A DNA stretch of 64,000 nucleotides, from contig NZ_JACIDS010000004.1 of assembly GCF_014196455.1 (NCBI RefSeq), positions 682,001 to 746,000 of the forward strand, read 5' to 3'. The first letter of the stretch is position 1. Each line of letters opens with the position of its first letter. Shown here in pieces: positions 47,166 through 55,953 of the stretch. The translations under genes and the position numbers were made by a program. The DNA comes from Kaistia hirudinis (GTDB lineage: Bacteria > Pseudomonadota > Alphaproteobacteria > Rhizobiales > Kaistiaceae). Under the pieces are notes generated by a model. The model did not search any database. It saw nothing but the letters and a program-made list of their open reading frames with translations, and had not been told where the DNA came from.

Positions 47166-47177
47166 AGCAAATCAATC

Positions 47178-47194
47178 TGTGCCCGATGTGTGCC
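47178..47194 (+). repeat. Right integrase arm-type sites (paired TGTGCC repeats)
   Basis: TGTGCC at 47178 and 47189, 11 bp apart in direct orientation, the same spacing and sequence as the pair at 37211-37227. They lie just upstream of the integrase start. Confidence 0.5.
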
Positions 47195-47249
47195 GAGCCG
47201 ATTGACGATGGGACTATCGATGAGATTTCACGAGAGATTCGCTAGACAA

Positions 47250-47272
47250 AGCAGTAGCTTACGTTAACTGCT
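47250..47272. promoter_or_regulatory. Inverted repeat in the integrase leader
   Basis: AGCAGT (47250-47255) and ACTGCT (47267-47272) form a 6-bp stem with an 11-base loop containing GTTAAC, between attR and the integrase start. It could be an operator or a transcript hairpin. Confidence 0.35.
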
Positions 47273-47299
47273 CAGCATCTCTATGACGTGAGGTAGATT

Positions 47300-47342
47300 G
47301 CATTTCGAGTGCGGTGCAATCGACCACTCTGCCACCTCTCCG
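47300..47342. repeat. attR: 43-bp direct repeat, displaced 5' half of tRNA-Ser
   Basis: Perfect copy of 37047-37089. The 3' half of the tRNA is absent here, so this is the displaced original 5' part of the host gene, and it marks the right boundary of the ~10.3-kb island. Confidence 0.93.
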
Positions 47343-47368
47343 CGGTGGCGCTCTCGGGCGCGAAGCGG

Positions 47369-47397
47369 GTGATACATGGGTGCGGCGCGGAAGACAA
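47369..47397 (-). promoter_or_regulatory. Displaced host tRNA-Ser promoter facing the integrase
   Basis: On the minus strand: -35 TTGTCT, 17-bp spacer, -10 TATCAC, starting about 30 bases upstream of the tRNA 5'-half remnant. It lies outside the island in host DNA. Transcripts would run through attR into the integrase gene. Confidence 0.45.
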
Positions 47398-47869
47398 GTC
47401 CTTCGGCACGGCTCTTTTGCGGCGGCTGGGGATGGCGCCGCCGTCTTCCCGTCATCGCCGGATCAGGCCGGCGCCGGGTTTGGCGATCCAGCGCGTGAAC
47501 CGCCGGGCTGTCCGTCCGTCGCGCGCCTCGAGAACGGTCGGTTTCGCCCCGCCTCGGCCAAATCGAGGTGAGTCACACGCCTGCCCCAGTTCCCGGAACC
47601 GGTGGCCTTCGCACCGCCTCCTGGCGACGGACAGGTGTCGAGCTGCGAGCCGCGTCCCTCTCATGGCCGGTCATGGCGCATCCATGCGGAGCTGGCTGCG
47701 CGTCGGGGAGGACCGGCGAGAGAAAGGCTGGATGGCCGGGTCACGCCCGGCCATTGCAGGAGATCGATCGCCGTGCGCGCTTCGCTCAGCCGAGCGCTGA
47801 TCGGCTTGATCTCTTTGTTGGATCGCGTCTTCTTGACGCGAACCGGCGTCCGCTTCGCTCGAGAAAGCC
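47398..47869. other. Intergenic region with a Hyphomicrobiales-like repeat element
   Basis: No convincing gene. A hairpin CGCGTC-TTCTT-GACGCG at 47824-47840 is followed by GAACCGGCGTCCGCTTCGCT, which resembles a dispersed intergenic element common in this order (from memory, not searched). It lies just after the tautomerase stop and may act as its terminator. Confidence 0.4.
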
Positions 47870-48055
47870 CTAACGGTCCGAGAACAGGACGCCGCCCTTG
47901 GCCTTGTCGGTGCGGGGGGCCTCGACGATCTGGATCGTCACGGCTTCCGGCGCGGCGCCGAAATTCTTCACCACCGCGTCGGTGATGTCTTTGACCAGGG
48001 CGCGCTTCTGCTCGATCGAGCGGCCTTCCACGGCATAGACGATAACTTCGGGCAT
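47870..48055 (-). CDS. 4-oxalocrotonate tautomerase family protein
   Basis: 61 aa, the standard length. Starts MPEVIVYAVEGRSIEQKRAL; after Met removal Pro1 is the catalytic base. The Arg of SIEQKRALV and a late basic residue in the loop EAPRTDKAKGG complete the site. It forms hexamers in the family and isomerises 2-hydroxymuconate-like dienols. The next genes encode an esterase and a VOC dioxygenase in the same orientation, consistent with handling of ring-cleavage products, though a 112-bp gap separates it from the esterase. Confidence 0.9.
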   Translation of the reverse strand: MPEVIVYAVEGRSIEQKRALVKDITDAVVKNFGAAPEAVTIQIVEAPRTDKAKGGVLFSDR

Positions 48056-48167
48056 TGTTCCTCCTCTTGCCTCCGCGTCGGCGGGAGGAAAGGAGTAGCG
48101 GCGCGGCGGCTCGCGTCAAGCCGCGCCGCGACTTCCGTGTGGCTCGCGGCTGGAGTTCCGTTCGGCC

Positions 48168-48827
48168 TCAGGCGGCGAGGCCGGTGAGCAGCGTGCGGAT
48201 GAGGCCGATTTCGTCGTCGTTCACGCCATGGCCCGAGCCGCGATAGATGCGCTTGGTCACCTCCGCGCCGGAGGCGGCGAATCGCGCAGCGGAGAGTTCG
48301 ACGCGGGCTAGCGGGATATGCGCGTCCATCTCGGCGCAGCCGAAGAGGGCCGGCGTGCCGGCTAGCGCAGGGGCGGCTTCGGCGACCTCGTCGTCGGCGC
48401 CGATCAGTCCGCCCGACAGCGCAACGACGCCGCCATAGCGGCGCGGGCGGCGGATCGCGCTTTCGAGCGCGAGGCACGCGCCCTGCGAGAAGCCGAGCAG
48501 CACGATCCTGTCGTCTGGGATGCCGGCCGCGTTCAGGTCGTCGGCGAGCGCGGCGACATTGGCGAGCGCGGCGGAGAGATAGGGCTCGTTCAGCCGGCGC
48601 GGCTGCATGAAGCGCTCGGGATACCAGACATGGCCGGCGGCCTCGGGCGCGAGATAGGTGATGTCGTCGCGGCCGAAATAGGAGGCGAGCGAGAGTATGT
48701 CGTCGGCGCTGCCGCCGCGGCCATGCAGCAGGATCATGGCGCCCCCCGCCTCGGCCGCCGGCGCGCCGGCGGCGAGGACGGGACGGCCGCCATGCGGGGC
48801 GGGCCCGCGCGTCGTCTGAAGGGTCAT
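48168..48827 (-). CDS. Alpha/beta-hydrolase, carboxylesterase/phospholipase family (MhqD-like)
   Basis: 219 aa. Catalytic elements: oxyanion strand MILLHGRGGSADD, nucleophile elbow LLGFSQGACLAL, Asp in CAEMDAHIP and His in GSGHGVNDDE. The start at 48827 begins MTLQTTRGPAPHGG; the earlier ATG at 48878 is less likely. It follows the ring-cleaving dioxygenase gene by 67 bp; the pair resembles the MhqO/MhqD genes known in Bacillus for quinone detoxification. Confidence 0.87.
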   Translation of the reverse strand: MTLQTTRGPAPHGGRPVLAAGAPAAEAGGAMILLHGRGGSADDILSLASYFGRDDITYLAPEAAGHVWYPERFMQPRRLNEPYLSAALANVAALADDLNAAGIPDDRIVLLGFSQGACLALESAIRRPRRYGGVVALSGGLIGADDEVAEAAPALAGTPALFGCAEMDAHIPLARVELSAARFAASGAEVTKRIYRGSGHGVNDDEIGLIRTLLTGLAA

Positions 48828-48894
48828 CTTTCTGTCTCCTCGGATGGCGAGGCCGGCGGCGCGTGGCCGCCGGCCCATTGATCGGCGCTGCCGC

Positions 48895-49845
48895 CTAGAG
48901 CGGCTTCAGATTGGCTTCGATCGAGCCGCGGCGTCCCTCGAGGAAGGGCGGCAGCGAGAGCTTCTCGCCGAGTGTGGCGAGCGGCTCGTCGGCCGTGAAG
49001 CCGGGGATGTCGGTCGCGATCTCGAACAGCACGCCGCCCGGCTCGCGGAAATAGAGCGAGCGGAAATAGAAGCGCTCGACCTCGCCGCTGGAGGGGATGC
49101 GGAAGCCGCGGACACGCTCGGTCCAGGCCGCGAGGCCCTCATAGTCCGGCGTGCGGAAGGCGACGTGGTGGACGGCGCCGGCACCCTCGCGGGCGACGGG
49201 CATGTCCGGCTCGACCGCGACATGCAGCTCCGCCGCCGGGCCGCCGGGGCCCATCTCGAAGACATGCACCTGGTTGGTCGAGATCGCGTTCACGGGATAT
49301 TCCGCGATCTTCTTCATGTTCATGACGCGCGTCAGCACCGTCTCGGTCGGCTCCAGCTTCGGCACGCTCATGGTTATCGGGCCGAGGCCGAGGATCTGGT
49401 GCTCCGCCGGAACCGTGCTCTTCGCCCAGGGATGGGCATCGGCCGGGGCGCCATTGGCGACGAGCGACAGGCGCTGGCCTTCCGGATCCTCGAAGGCGAG
49501 GGTGGGGCGGCCGCCGACCTCGACGACGTCACCGGCCTTGACGCCGGCGGCGCGCAGATGGTCGCGCCACCAGCCGAGGCTCTCGCCATCGACGCGGAAG
49601 CCGGTGCGCACGACCGAATGCGTGCCACGGCGCGCGGGGCCGACCGGCCAGTCGAAGAAGGTGATGTCGGAGCCGGGCGTCGCGTCGCCGTCGCCGTAGA
49701 AGAGGTGATAGGCGGTGGTATCGTCCTGGTTCACCGTCTTCTTGACGAGGCGCAGGCCGAGAACGCGCGTGTAGAAATCGAGATTTCCCGAAGCATTGGC
49801 CGTGATGGCCGTCAGATGATGAAAGCCGCCGAGCGAGAGGTCCAT
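48895..49845 (-). CDS. VOC-family ring-cleaving dioxygenase (MhqO-like)
   Basis: 316 aa with two vicinal-oxygen-chelate modules. Each starts GFHHLTAITANASGNLDFYT and LGPITMSVPKLEPTETVLTR; the metal ligands are the His of FHHLTAI, the His of VHHVAFRTPDY and the Glu of FREPGGVLFEIAT. Typical glyoxalase-like blocks include FYTRVLGLRLVKKTVNQDD. ATG at 49845 has GGAG nine bases upstream; an ATG at 49869 is also possible. Family members cleave catechols or hydroquinones or protect against quinones. In its 205-bp divergent promoter a pair ACAAT/ATTGT is a possible MarR-type site. Confidence 0.88.
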   Translation of the reverse strand: MDLSLGGFHHLTAITANASGNLDFYTRVLGLRLVKKTVNQDDTTAYHLFYGDGDATPGSDITFFDWPVGPARRGTHSVVRTGFRVDGESLGWWRDHLRAAGVKAGDVVEVGGRPTLAFEDPEGQRLSLVANGAPADAHPWAKSTVPAEHQILGLGPITMSVPKLEPTETVLTRVMNMKKIAEYPVNAISTNQVHVFEMGPGGPAAELHVAVEPDMPVAREGAGAVHHVAFRTPDYEGLAAWTERVRGFRIPSSGEVERFYFRSLYFREPGGVLFEIATDIPGFTADEPLATLGEKLSLPPFLEGRRGSIEANLKPL

Positions 49846-50050
49846 GGGGGTCACTCCGTCTGTGTTCATTGTCGGAGCTGAAGATCGTCGTGCGGAGGGT
49901 TAAACACAATCGACCCTTGCGGAACAAAATTGTCTCTGATTGGTGAACAGTCCCGCGCGATTGTTGCGTTCGCGCAAGGCGATGCCCCGGTTTCGCCGCG
50001 ATGATGCGGCCCCGTCAGGCAGGGGCGGTGGAGAGAAGCGGGAGAGCGAG

Positions 50051-51457
50051 ATGGCGGATCGGGAGCGGCAGTTCCTCTGGGGCGCGGCGAGCGCGGCCTA
50101 TCAGGTCGAGGGCGCCTGGCAGGCGGCCGGCAAGGGTCTTTCGAACTGGGACGTCTACACGAACGTTTATCACGTCACCGAGGCGGGCGCGGGCCGTCAG
50201 GAGACGGGCAACGTGGCGATCAACGCCTTCGATCGCACGCAATATCTCGCCGATATCGCCCTGATGCAGGAGCTCGGCATCAACGCCTATCGCTTCTCGC
50301 TCGCCTGGACGCGGATCCTCCCTGATGGCACGGGGCGGGTGCTGCAGGCCGGGCTGGACCATTACAGCCGCTTCGTCGACGATCTCCTCGCCGCGGGCAT
50401 CCGTCCGGTCGCGACGCTGTTCCACTGGGACATGCCGCAGGCGCTGGAGGATCGCGGCGGCTGGCGCAATCGCGAATCCGTCGGCTGGTTCCGCGACTAT
50501 GCCGCGCTGGTGCGCGATCGCCTGGCAGACCGGGTCGAGACCTTCGTCACCCTTAACGAGCCGTTCATCAACCTCTTCCTGATCGAGCCCCTGGTCGAGA
50601 TCGCCAAGGAGAGCATCGGCAATCCCGGCGCCATCACGGATGCGCAATGGACGCGCCAGGCGATGGCGATGCATCACTGGATGCTGGCGAGCGCCGAGAC
50701 GGTGGGCGATTTTCGCGCCGCCGGCTTCAAGGGCGAGGTCGGCCTGTCGCTGCCGCTGATGCCGACCCTGCCCGAACGGCCGGGGGAGGGGGAGGACATC
50801 GCGGCGGCGTCGCTCGCCGATGCGGTGATCAATCGCTGGTGCCTCGATGCGATGTTCAACGGGCGCTATCCGGACGAGGTCGTCGCCGAATTTGCGCGCC
50901 GCGATCCCGCCTTCGCGGCCGTGGTCGAGGATTTCCCGCGCCTCGCCGCGAACCGTCACGATTTCCTCGGTGTCAATTTCTACGCGCCGGCCTTCGTGCG
51001 GCGCGATGCGGCGGCGCCGCTCGGCTTCCGCTGGGGCGCCTATAACCCCGATCCGGCGCCCCAGGCCTTCAACGGCCCGGTGCGGCCGGACTATCTCAAG
51101 GTCCTGCTGGAGCGCATCCGCGACGACTATGGCAATCCGCCCGTCTACATCACGGAAAACGGCGCCGGTTTCGGGCCGAGCGACGAGGTGATGGCCGACG
51201 GCACGGTGAAGGACCCGCGCCGCGCCGATTATGTCGCCCGCCACATCACGGCGGCGCTCGAGGCGAAGGCGAATGGCGCGGACCTCCGCGGCTACATGAT
51301 CTGGAGCCTCTTCGACAATTTCGAATGGCTGCAGGGTTACAGCCGCCGCTTCGGCATGGTGCATGTCGATTTCGACACGCTGAAGCGCACGAAGAAGCAG
51401 AGCTTCGAGACCTATCGGGAGATTATCGCGCGCGGGGTGGGGCCTCAGGCCGGATAG
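50051..51457 (+). CDS. GH1 family beta-glucosidase
   Basis: 468 aa, standard GH1 length, retaining glycosidase. The N-terminal signature FLWGAASAAYQVEGAW is present; acid/base Glu is in TFVTLNEPF (~residue 165) and nucleophile Glu in VYITENGAGF (~residue 366). GYMIWSLFDNFEWLQGYSRR is the C-terminal substrate-binding block. No signal peptide, so cytoplasmic. The ATG at 50051 has GGGAGAGCG upstream; the longer frame is unsupported. Its last 13 bp overlap the convergent guanine-deaminase gene. Confidence 0.93.
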   Translation: MADRERQFLWGAASAAYQVEGAWQAAGKGLSNWDVYTNVYHVTEAGAGRQETGNVAINAFDRTQYLADIALMQELGINAYRFSLAWTRILPDGTGRVLQAGLDHYSRFVDDLLAAGIRPVATLFHWDMPQALEDRGGWRNRESVGWFRDYAALVRDRLADRVETFVTLNEPFINLFLIEPLVEIAKESIGNPGAITDAQWTRQAMAMHHWMLASAETVGDFRAAGFKGEVGLSLPLMPTLPERPGEGEDIAAASLADAVINRWCLDAMFNGRYPDEVVAEFARRDPAFAAVVEDFPRLAANRHDFLGVNFYAPAFVRRDAAAPLGFRWGAYNPDPAPQAFNGPVRPDYLKVLLERIRDDYGNPPVYITENGAGFGPSDEVMADGTVKDPRRADYVARHITAALEAKANGADLRGYMIWSLFDNFEWLQGYSRRFGMVHVDFDTLKRTKKQSFETYREIIARGVGPQAG

Positions 51458-52776
51458 CGGAACGGCTCCTCCCGCTCGCGGTCGTAGACGGCTTCGCCAG
51501 CGACATAGGTTGCGCGGATGGCGCGGTCGTCGCCGAGCGTCAGGAGCACTGAGAGCAGTTCCGGCAGGTCGCGGCAATAGGCGGTGCGGAAGGCGAGCAG
51601 CGGCGTCGCCTTGGGGTCGAGCACGATGAGATCGGCCTCGAGGCCCGGCTCGACCGCGCCGACGCGGTCCGCGAGGTGCAGCGCCTCCGCCGCCCCGCGC
51701 GTCGCCAGCCAGAAGGCCTGCGCCGGCGTCAGCGTGGTGCCGCCGAGCTTGGCGACCTTGTAGGCCTCGTTCATCGTCTGCAATTGCGAAAAGGCCGTGC
51801 CGGCGCCGAGATCCGTGCCGAGCGCGACATGAACGGGCCGATCGGCGCGACGCGCCTCGAACAGGCGAAAAAGGCCGCTGCCAAGGAAGAGATTGGATGT
51901 CGGGCAATGGGCGAGCGCCGACCCCGTCCGGTGGCAGCAGGCGAAGTCGGTCTCGTCCATATGCACGGCATGGCCGAAGATCGCGCGCGGGCCGGTCAGC
52001 CCGGCATGGTCGTAGACATCGAGATAGGAGGAGCGCTCCGGGAACAGCTCGTGCACCCACTCGATCTCGCCCCGGTTCTCGCACAGATGCGTCTGGACAT
52101 AGGTGCCGGGGTGCTCGCGCCAGAGCCGCGCGGCGGCTTCGAGCTGCGCCTGCGTGGAGGAGGGGGCGAAGCGCGGCGTCACGCAATAGAGCTGCCGCCC
52201 GCGGCCGTGCCAGCGCTCGATCAGCGCCCTGGATTGCTCATAGCCGGTCTCGGCGGTGTCGCGCAGCGCTTCCGGCGCGTTGCGGTCCATCAGCACCTTG
52301 CCGGCGATCATGCGCGTGTTGAAGCGCTCGGATTCGGCGAAGAACGCCTCGACCGAGCCCGGATGCACGGTGCAATACACGGCGGCCGTCGTCGTCCCGG
52401 CGCGCAGCAGCTCGCGCAGGAAGCGCCCCGCCACGTCGCGGGCATGGGCCTCGTCGGCGAAATCCTGCTCGGCGACGAAGGTGTAGCGCTCCAGCCAGGC
52501 GAGCAGCTCGTCGCCGTAGGCGCCGATCATCTGCATCTGCGGATAATGGACATGGGCGTCGATGAAGCCGGCGGAGATCAGGCCTTCGGGATAGTGATCG
52601 ACGGGCGTGCCCGGCGGCAGTTCGGCGAGCGCGCGCTCGGCCGGCTCCACCGAAACGATCCGGCCGTCCTCGATGAGCACGACGGCGTCCTGGAGATGCA
52701 GCACCGCCTCGTCGAGCGGCAGCTGGAAGGGATCGCCCCGGAAGGAGAGGACGGATCCCCGGATGGCACGTCGCAT
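51445..52776 (-). CDS. guaD: Guanine deaminase
   Basis: 443 aa amidohydrolase that converts guanine to xanthine plus ammonia. The zinc site HVHYPQMQMIGAYG (~residue 77) with its following PQ is characteristic of guanine deaminases rather than other amidohydrolases; QTHLCENRGE, FGHAVHMDETD and LGTDLGAGTAFSQLQTM complete the metal and substrate pocket. ATG at 52776 (MRRAIRGSVLSFRGDPFQL) chosen over an upstream Ala/Pro-rich extension. It is divergent from the zinc dehydrogenase gene (128 bp) and 3' overlaps the GH1 gene. Supports purine breakdown in this region. Confidence 0.93.
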   Translation of the reverse strand: MRRAIRGSVLSFRGDPFQLPLDEAVLHLQDAVVLIEDGRIVSVEPAERALAELPPGTPVDHYPEGLISAGFIDAHVHYPQMQMIGAYGDELLAWLERYTFVAEQDFADEAHARDVAGRFLRELLRAGTTTAAVYCTVHPGSVEAFFAESERFNTRMIAGKVLMDRNAPEALRDTAETGYEQSRALIERWHGRGRQLYCVTPRFAPSSTQAQLEAAARLWREHPGTYVQTHLCENRGEIEWVHELFPERSSYLDVYDHAGLTGPRAIFGHAVHMDETDFACCHRTGSALAHCPTSNLFLGSGLFRLFEARRADRPVHVALGTDLGAGTAFSQLQTMNEAYKVAKLGGTTLTPAQAFWLATRGAAEALHLADRVGAVEPGLEADLIVLDPKATPLLAFRTAYCRDLPELLSVLLTLGDDRAIRATYVAGEAVYDREREEPFRYPA

Positions 52777-52904
52777 GGTCGCAAGGCTCGGTTTCGGCGC
52801 ATCGGCGCGATTGACGGGGGCTGCCGCGGCGGATGACACTCGCGGCAAGCGAGACGCAACGATCTCGCGCCATGGGCGGAAATACCAGAGGGCATGATGC
52901 AGCC

Positions 52905-53954
52905 ATGCGTCGAAATATGAGGGCCGTCGTCATCGATGCGCCGCGCAGCGTCGCGCTTCGCAATCTGGCGGACGAGGCGCCGGGCTTCGGCGAGGTGTCC
53001 ATCCGCGTGCTGGCGACCGGCATTTGCGGCACCGATGTCGAGATCTTCGACGGGACGATGCCCTATTTCACCATGGGCATGGCGCGCTATCCGGTCGTGC
53101 CGGGCCATGAATGGGTCGGCGAGGTGATCGCCTGCGGCGAGGGCGTTGCGCGCTTCCAGTGCGGCGATCGCGTCGTCGGCGAGTGCAGCGTCGGCTGCAT
53201 GCAGTGTACGGTGTGTCTCGCCGGAAATTATCACCGCTGCCCGAACCGGACCGAGACCGGCATCCTCAACCGCCCCGGCGCGTTCGCCGAGACGATCCGC
53301 TTTCCCGCGCTCTTCCTGCACAAGATTTCGCGTGACGTGCCGATCGAGGCGGCGGCGCTGATCGAGCCCTCCGCCGTCGCGTTCAACGGCGTGCGCATCG
53401 CCGCCGTCTCGCCGCGCGACGACGTGGCGATCCTTGGCGACGGGCCGATCGGCCTGCTGCTGTTGCAGATGGCGCGCGCGTTCGGGGCGCGGCGCGTCAT
53501 CGTCGTCGGGGGGACGCCGCATCGCCTGGCGCTTGCCGAACGGCTCGGCGCACATGCCGTCATCGATATCGCCGATGGCCGCGTCGTCGAGCGCCTCGTC
53601 GAGGCAGCGGGCGGTGAGCGTCCGGCCGTGGTCATCGAGGCGACCGGCAATCCCGCCGCCGTGAATACGGCTGTCGAGGCCGTGGCGCCGGGCGGGCGGC
53701 TGGTGCTGCAGGGCCTGTTCGCGGGGCGCAAGGCGGATGGGGTGGATCTCGACCGGATCGTGACCGCCGACATCATGCTGCGCGGGGCGCTCGGCAGCCC
53801 CGGCGTCTGGGACGACGTCATCGGCCTCGTCGAATCGGGCCGCGTCGATCCGGCGGCTCTTGTCTCGGAACGGCTGAAACTTGCCGATTTCGAGAAGGGG
53901 ATCGGGCTGGTCAAGGCGCGTTCCGGCGTGAAACTGGTCGTGGAGCCGGCCTGA
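52905..53954 (+). CDS. Zinc-dependent medium-chain alcohol/polyol dehydrogenase
   Basis: 349 aa MDR protein. Catalytic zinc ligands: Cys of GICGTDVEIF and His-Glu of VPGHEWVGEV; structural zinc cysteines in CSVGCMQCTVC and further HRC. NAD binding: ILGDGPIGLLLLQMARAFGA with Gly-rich fold. Resembles sorbitol/threonine-type dehydrogenases. Start at 52905; 52917 also possible. Alone in its direction upstream of the ABC exporter by 150 bp. Substrate unknown. Confidence 0.87.
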   Translation: MRRNMRAVVIDAPRSVALRNLADEAPGFGEVSIRVLATGICGTDVEIFDGTMPYFTMGMARYPVVPGHEWVGEVIACGEGVARFQCGDRVVGECSVGCMQCTVCLAGNYHRCPNRTETGILNRPGAFAETIRFPALFLHKISRDVPIEAAALIEPSAVAFNGVRIAAVSPRDDVAILGDGPIGLLLLQMARAFGARRVIVVGGTPHRLALAERLGAHAVIDIADGRVVERLVEAAGGERPAVVIEATGNPAAVNTAVEAVAPGGRLVLQGLFAGRKADGVDLDRIVTADIMLRGALGSPGVWDDVIGLVESGRVDPAALVSERLKLADFEKGIGLVKARSGVKLVVEPA

Positions 53955-54105
53955 TCCGCACGTCGCGACCGACACCGGAAGGGGCGCTGCCAAAGGCCGC
54001 GGCGGGCGTCGATGGACACGGAACGGGGCACCCGGTACAAGGACGCCTATGGGAACCGGATCGGAAGAGCGGTCCGGCCGCGCGTCGTGCGCCTGACCGG
54101 GTGAT

Positions 54106-55953
54106 ATGACTGATCTCGAAATGAACAATACTGCCGTGGAGCAGGAGCGCCGTCGCCGCCTGCCGAGCTGGGCCGGTTTCAAGCGGGCGCTCGCCGACGA
54201 GAACGGCTCGGTCGGCATCATAGCGCGCGTCCTGCGCAGCAATTTCCGCGTCCATTGGCGCGGCTATGCCATCTCCATCTTCTTCCTGCTGATCGTCGCC
54301 AGCACGACCTCGCTCGCCGCATGGATCATGCGCGACGTGGTCAACCAGATCTTCGTCAAGCGCGACGTCGAGATGCTCTGGGTGCTCTCGTTCGGCGTCA
54401 TGGCGCTGTTCGTGGTCAAGGGTGCCGCGACCTATGGCCAGATGGTCGTGCAGAGCCGCATCGGCAATCGCATCGTGGCGGAGAATCAGAAGCGCTTCTA
54501 TCAGCGCTGCCTGCAATTCGGCATCGAGTTCTTCAACGAGCGCGCGTCGAGCGAGCTCATCATGGCCAATTCGGTCGGCGCGCAGGCCATCCGGGGTCTG
54601 CTCGACACGCTCGTCGTCAGCGTCGCGCGCGATTTCGTGACGCTGGTCGGCCTCGTCGCCGTCATGGTGATCCAGGCGCCGATGATGTCGCTGTTCGCCT
54701 TCGTGTTCGCCCCCGTCGCGATCGTGGGCGTCTCGCGCCTCGTCAAGCGCATCCGCGGCATCGCCCGCTCCGAGTTCACCTCTGCGACGCAGATCATCGC
54801 GATCATGCAGGAGACGGTGCACGGCGCGAAGATCGTCAAGGCGTTCGGGCTCGACGGCCATATGCAGGCGCGCATGGGCTCGGCGATCGATCTCGTCGAG
54901 AAGCGCGCCAACAAGATCTCGCAGCTGCAGGCGCGCACCTCGCCGCTGATGGAGACGCTCGGCGGCATCTCGGTCGGCCTGGTGATCCTTTATGCCGGCT
55001 GGAGCACGATCTCTTCGGGCAAGACGCCCGGCGAGTTCATGTCCTTCATCACCGCACTGCTGCTCGCCTATGAGCCGGCCAAGCGCCTCGCCCGCGTGCA
55101 TGTCGGCCTCGCCGAGAATTTCGTCGCCATCCGCGCCCTGTTCTCCGTGCTCGACACGCCGCCGAGCGTGACGGAACTGGACGACAAGCCGCCGATCACC
55201 TTCTCGCGCGGCAATATCGAGCTCGACGAGGTGTATTTCGCCTATCGCGCCAAGGAGCCCGTGGTGCGTGGCGTCTCCCTGACCGTTGAGCACGGCAAGC
55301 GCCTGGCGCTGGTCGGCCCGTCCGGCGGCGGCAAGTCGACGCTCCTGTCTCTGATCCAGCGCTTCTACGACGTGCAGAAGGGCGCGATCCGCGTCGACGG
55401 TCAGGACATCCGCAACGTCTCCGTCAATTCGCTGCGCCACCACATCTCCTTCGTCAGCCAGGATGTGTTCCTGTTCTCCGGCTCGGTGCGCGACAACATC
55501 CGCATCGGCCGGCTGGACGCGAGCGACGAGGAGGTCGAGCGGGCGGCGCGCGATGCATTTGCCCATGATTTCATCATGGCGATGCCCAAGGGTTACGACA
55601 GCACCGTCGGCGAGAACGGCGTCCAGCTTTCGGGCGGGCAACGCCAGCGCATCGCCATCGCGCGCGCCATCCTGAAGAATGCCCCGATCCTGCTGCTCGA
55701 CGAGGCGACCTCGGCGCTCGATTCGGAATCGGAGCGGGTGATCCAGATCGCGCTCGACAAGCTCGTCCAGGGCCGCACGACGATCGTCATCGCGCATCGC
55801 CTCTCGACCGTGGTGCATGCCGACGAGATCGCCGTGATCGAGAACGGCATCGTTCTGGAGCGCGGCACCCATGGCGAGCTCGTGCGCAAGGGCGGGCTCT
55901 ACGAGAAGCTCTACCGCTACCAGTTCGCCGAGCATCACAGCCCGGCGGCATAG
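54106..55953 (+). CDS. ABC exporter, fused membrane and ATPase domains (MsbA-like)
   Basis: 615 aa half-transporter. Six hydrophobic helices over residues ~50-340 form an exporter fold; the ATPase has Walker A GPSGGGKST (~residue 405), signature LSGGQRQRIAIARAIL and Walker B ILLLDEATSALDSESERV, with the switch His in IVIAHRLSTVV. Resembles lipid A or small-molecule exporters in alphaproteobacteria (MsbA/MsbA-like). It starts with a ~20-residue charged N-terminal extension. No obvious operon partner. Substrate unknown. Confidence 0.9.
   Translation: MTDLEMNNTAVEQERRRRLPSWAGFKRALADENGSVGIIARVLRSNFRVHWRGYAISIFFLLIVASTTSLAAWIMRDVVNQIFVKRDVEMLWVLSFGVMALFVVKGAATYGQMVVQSRIGNRIVAENQKRFYQRCLQFGIEFFNERASSELIMANSVGAQAIRGLLDTLVVSVARDFVTLVGLVAVMVIQAPMMSLFAFVFAPVAIVGVSRLVKRIRGIARSEFTSATQIIAIMQETVHGAKIVKAFGLDGHMQARMGSAIDLVEKRANKISQLQARTSPLMETLGGISVGLVILYAGWSTISSGKTPGEFMSFITALLLAYEPAKRLARVHVGLAENFVAIRALFSVLDTPPSVTELDDKPPITFSRGNIELDEVYFAYRAKEPVVRGVSLTVEHGKRLALVGPSGGGKSTLLSLIQRFYDVQKGAIRVDGQDIRNVSVNSLRHHISFVSQDVFLFSGSVRDNIRIGRLDASDEEVERAARDAFAHDFIMAMPKGYDSTVGENGVQLSGGQRQRIAIARAILKNAPILLLDEATSALDSESERVIQIALDKLVQGRTTIVIAHRLSTVVHADEIAVIENGIVLERGTHGELVRKGGLYEKLYRYQFAEHHSPAA

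Noticed and set aside
50015-52186. 723-codon minus-strand frame over GH1 and guanine deaminase
   Set aside because: Mixed shadow of both genes in the wrong frame; Arg-rich.
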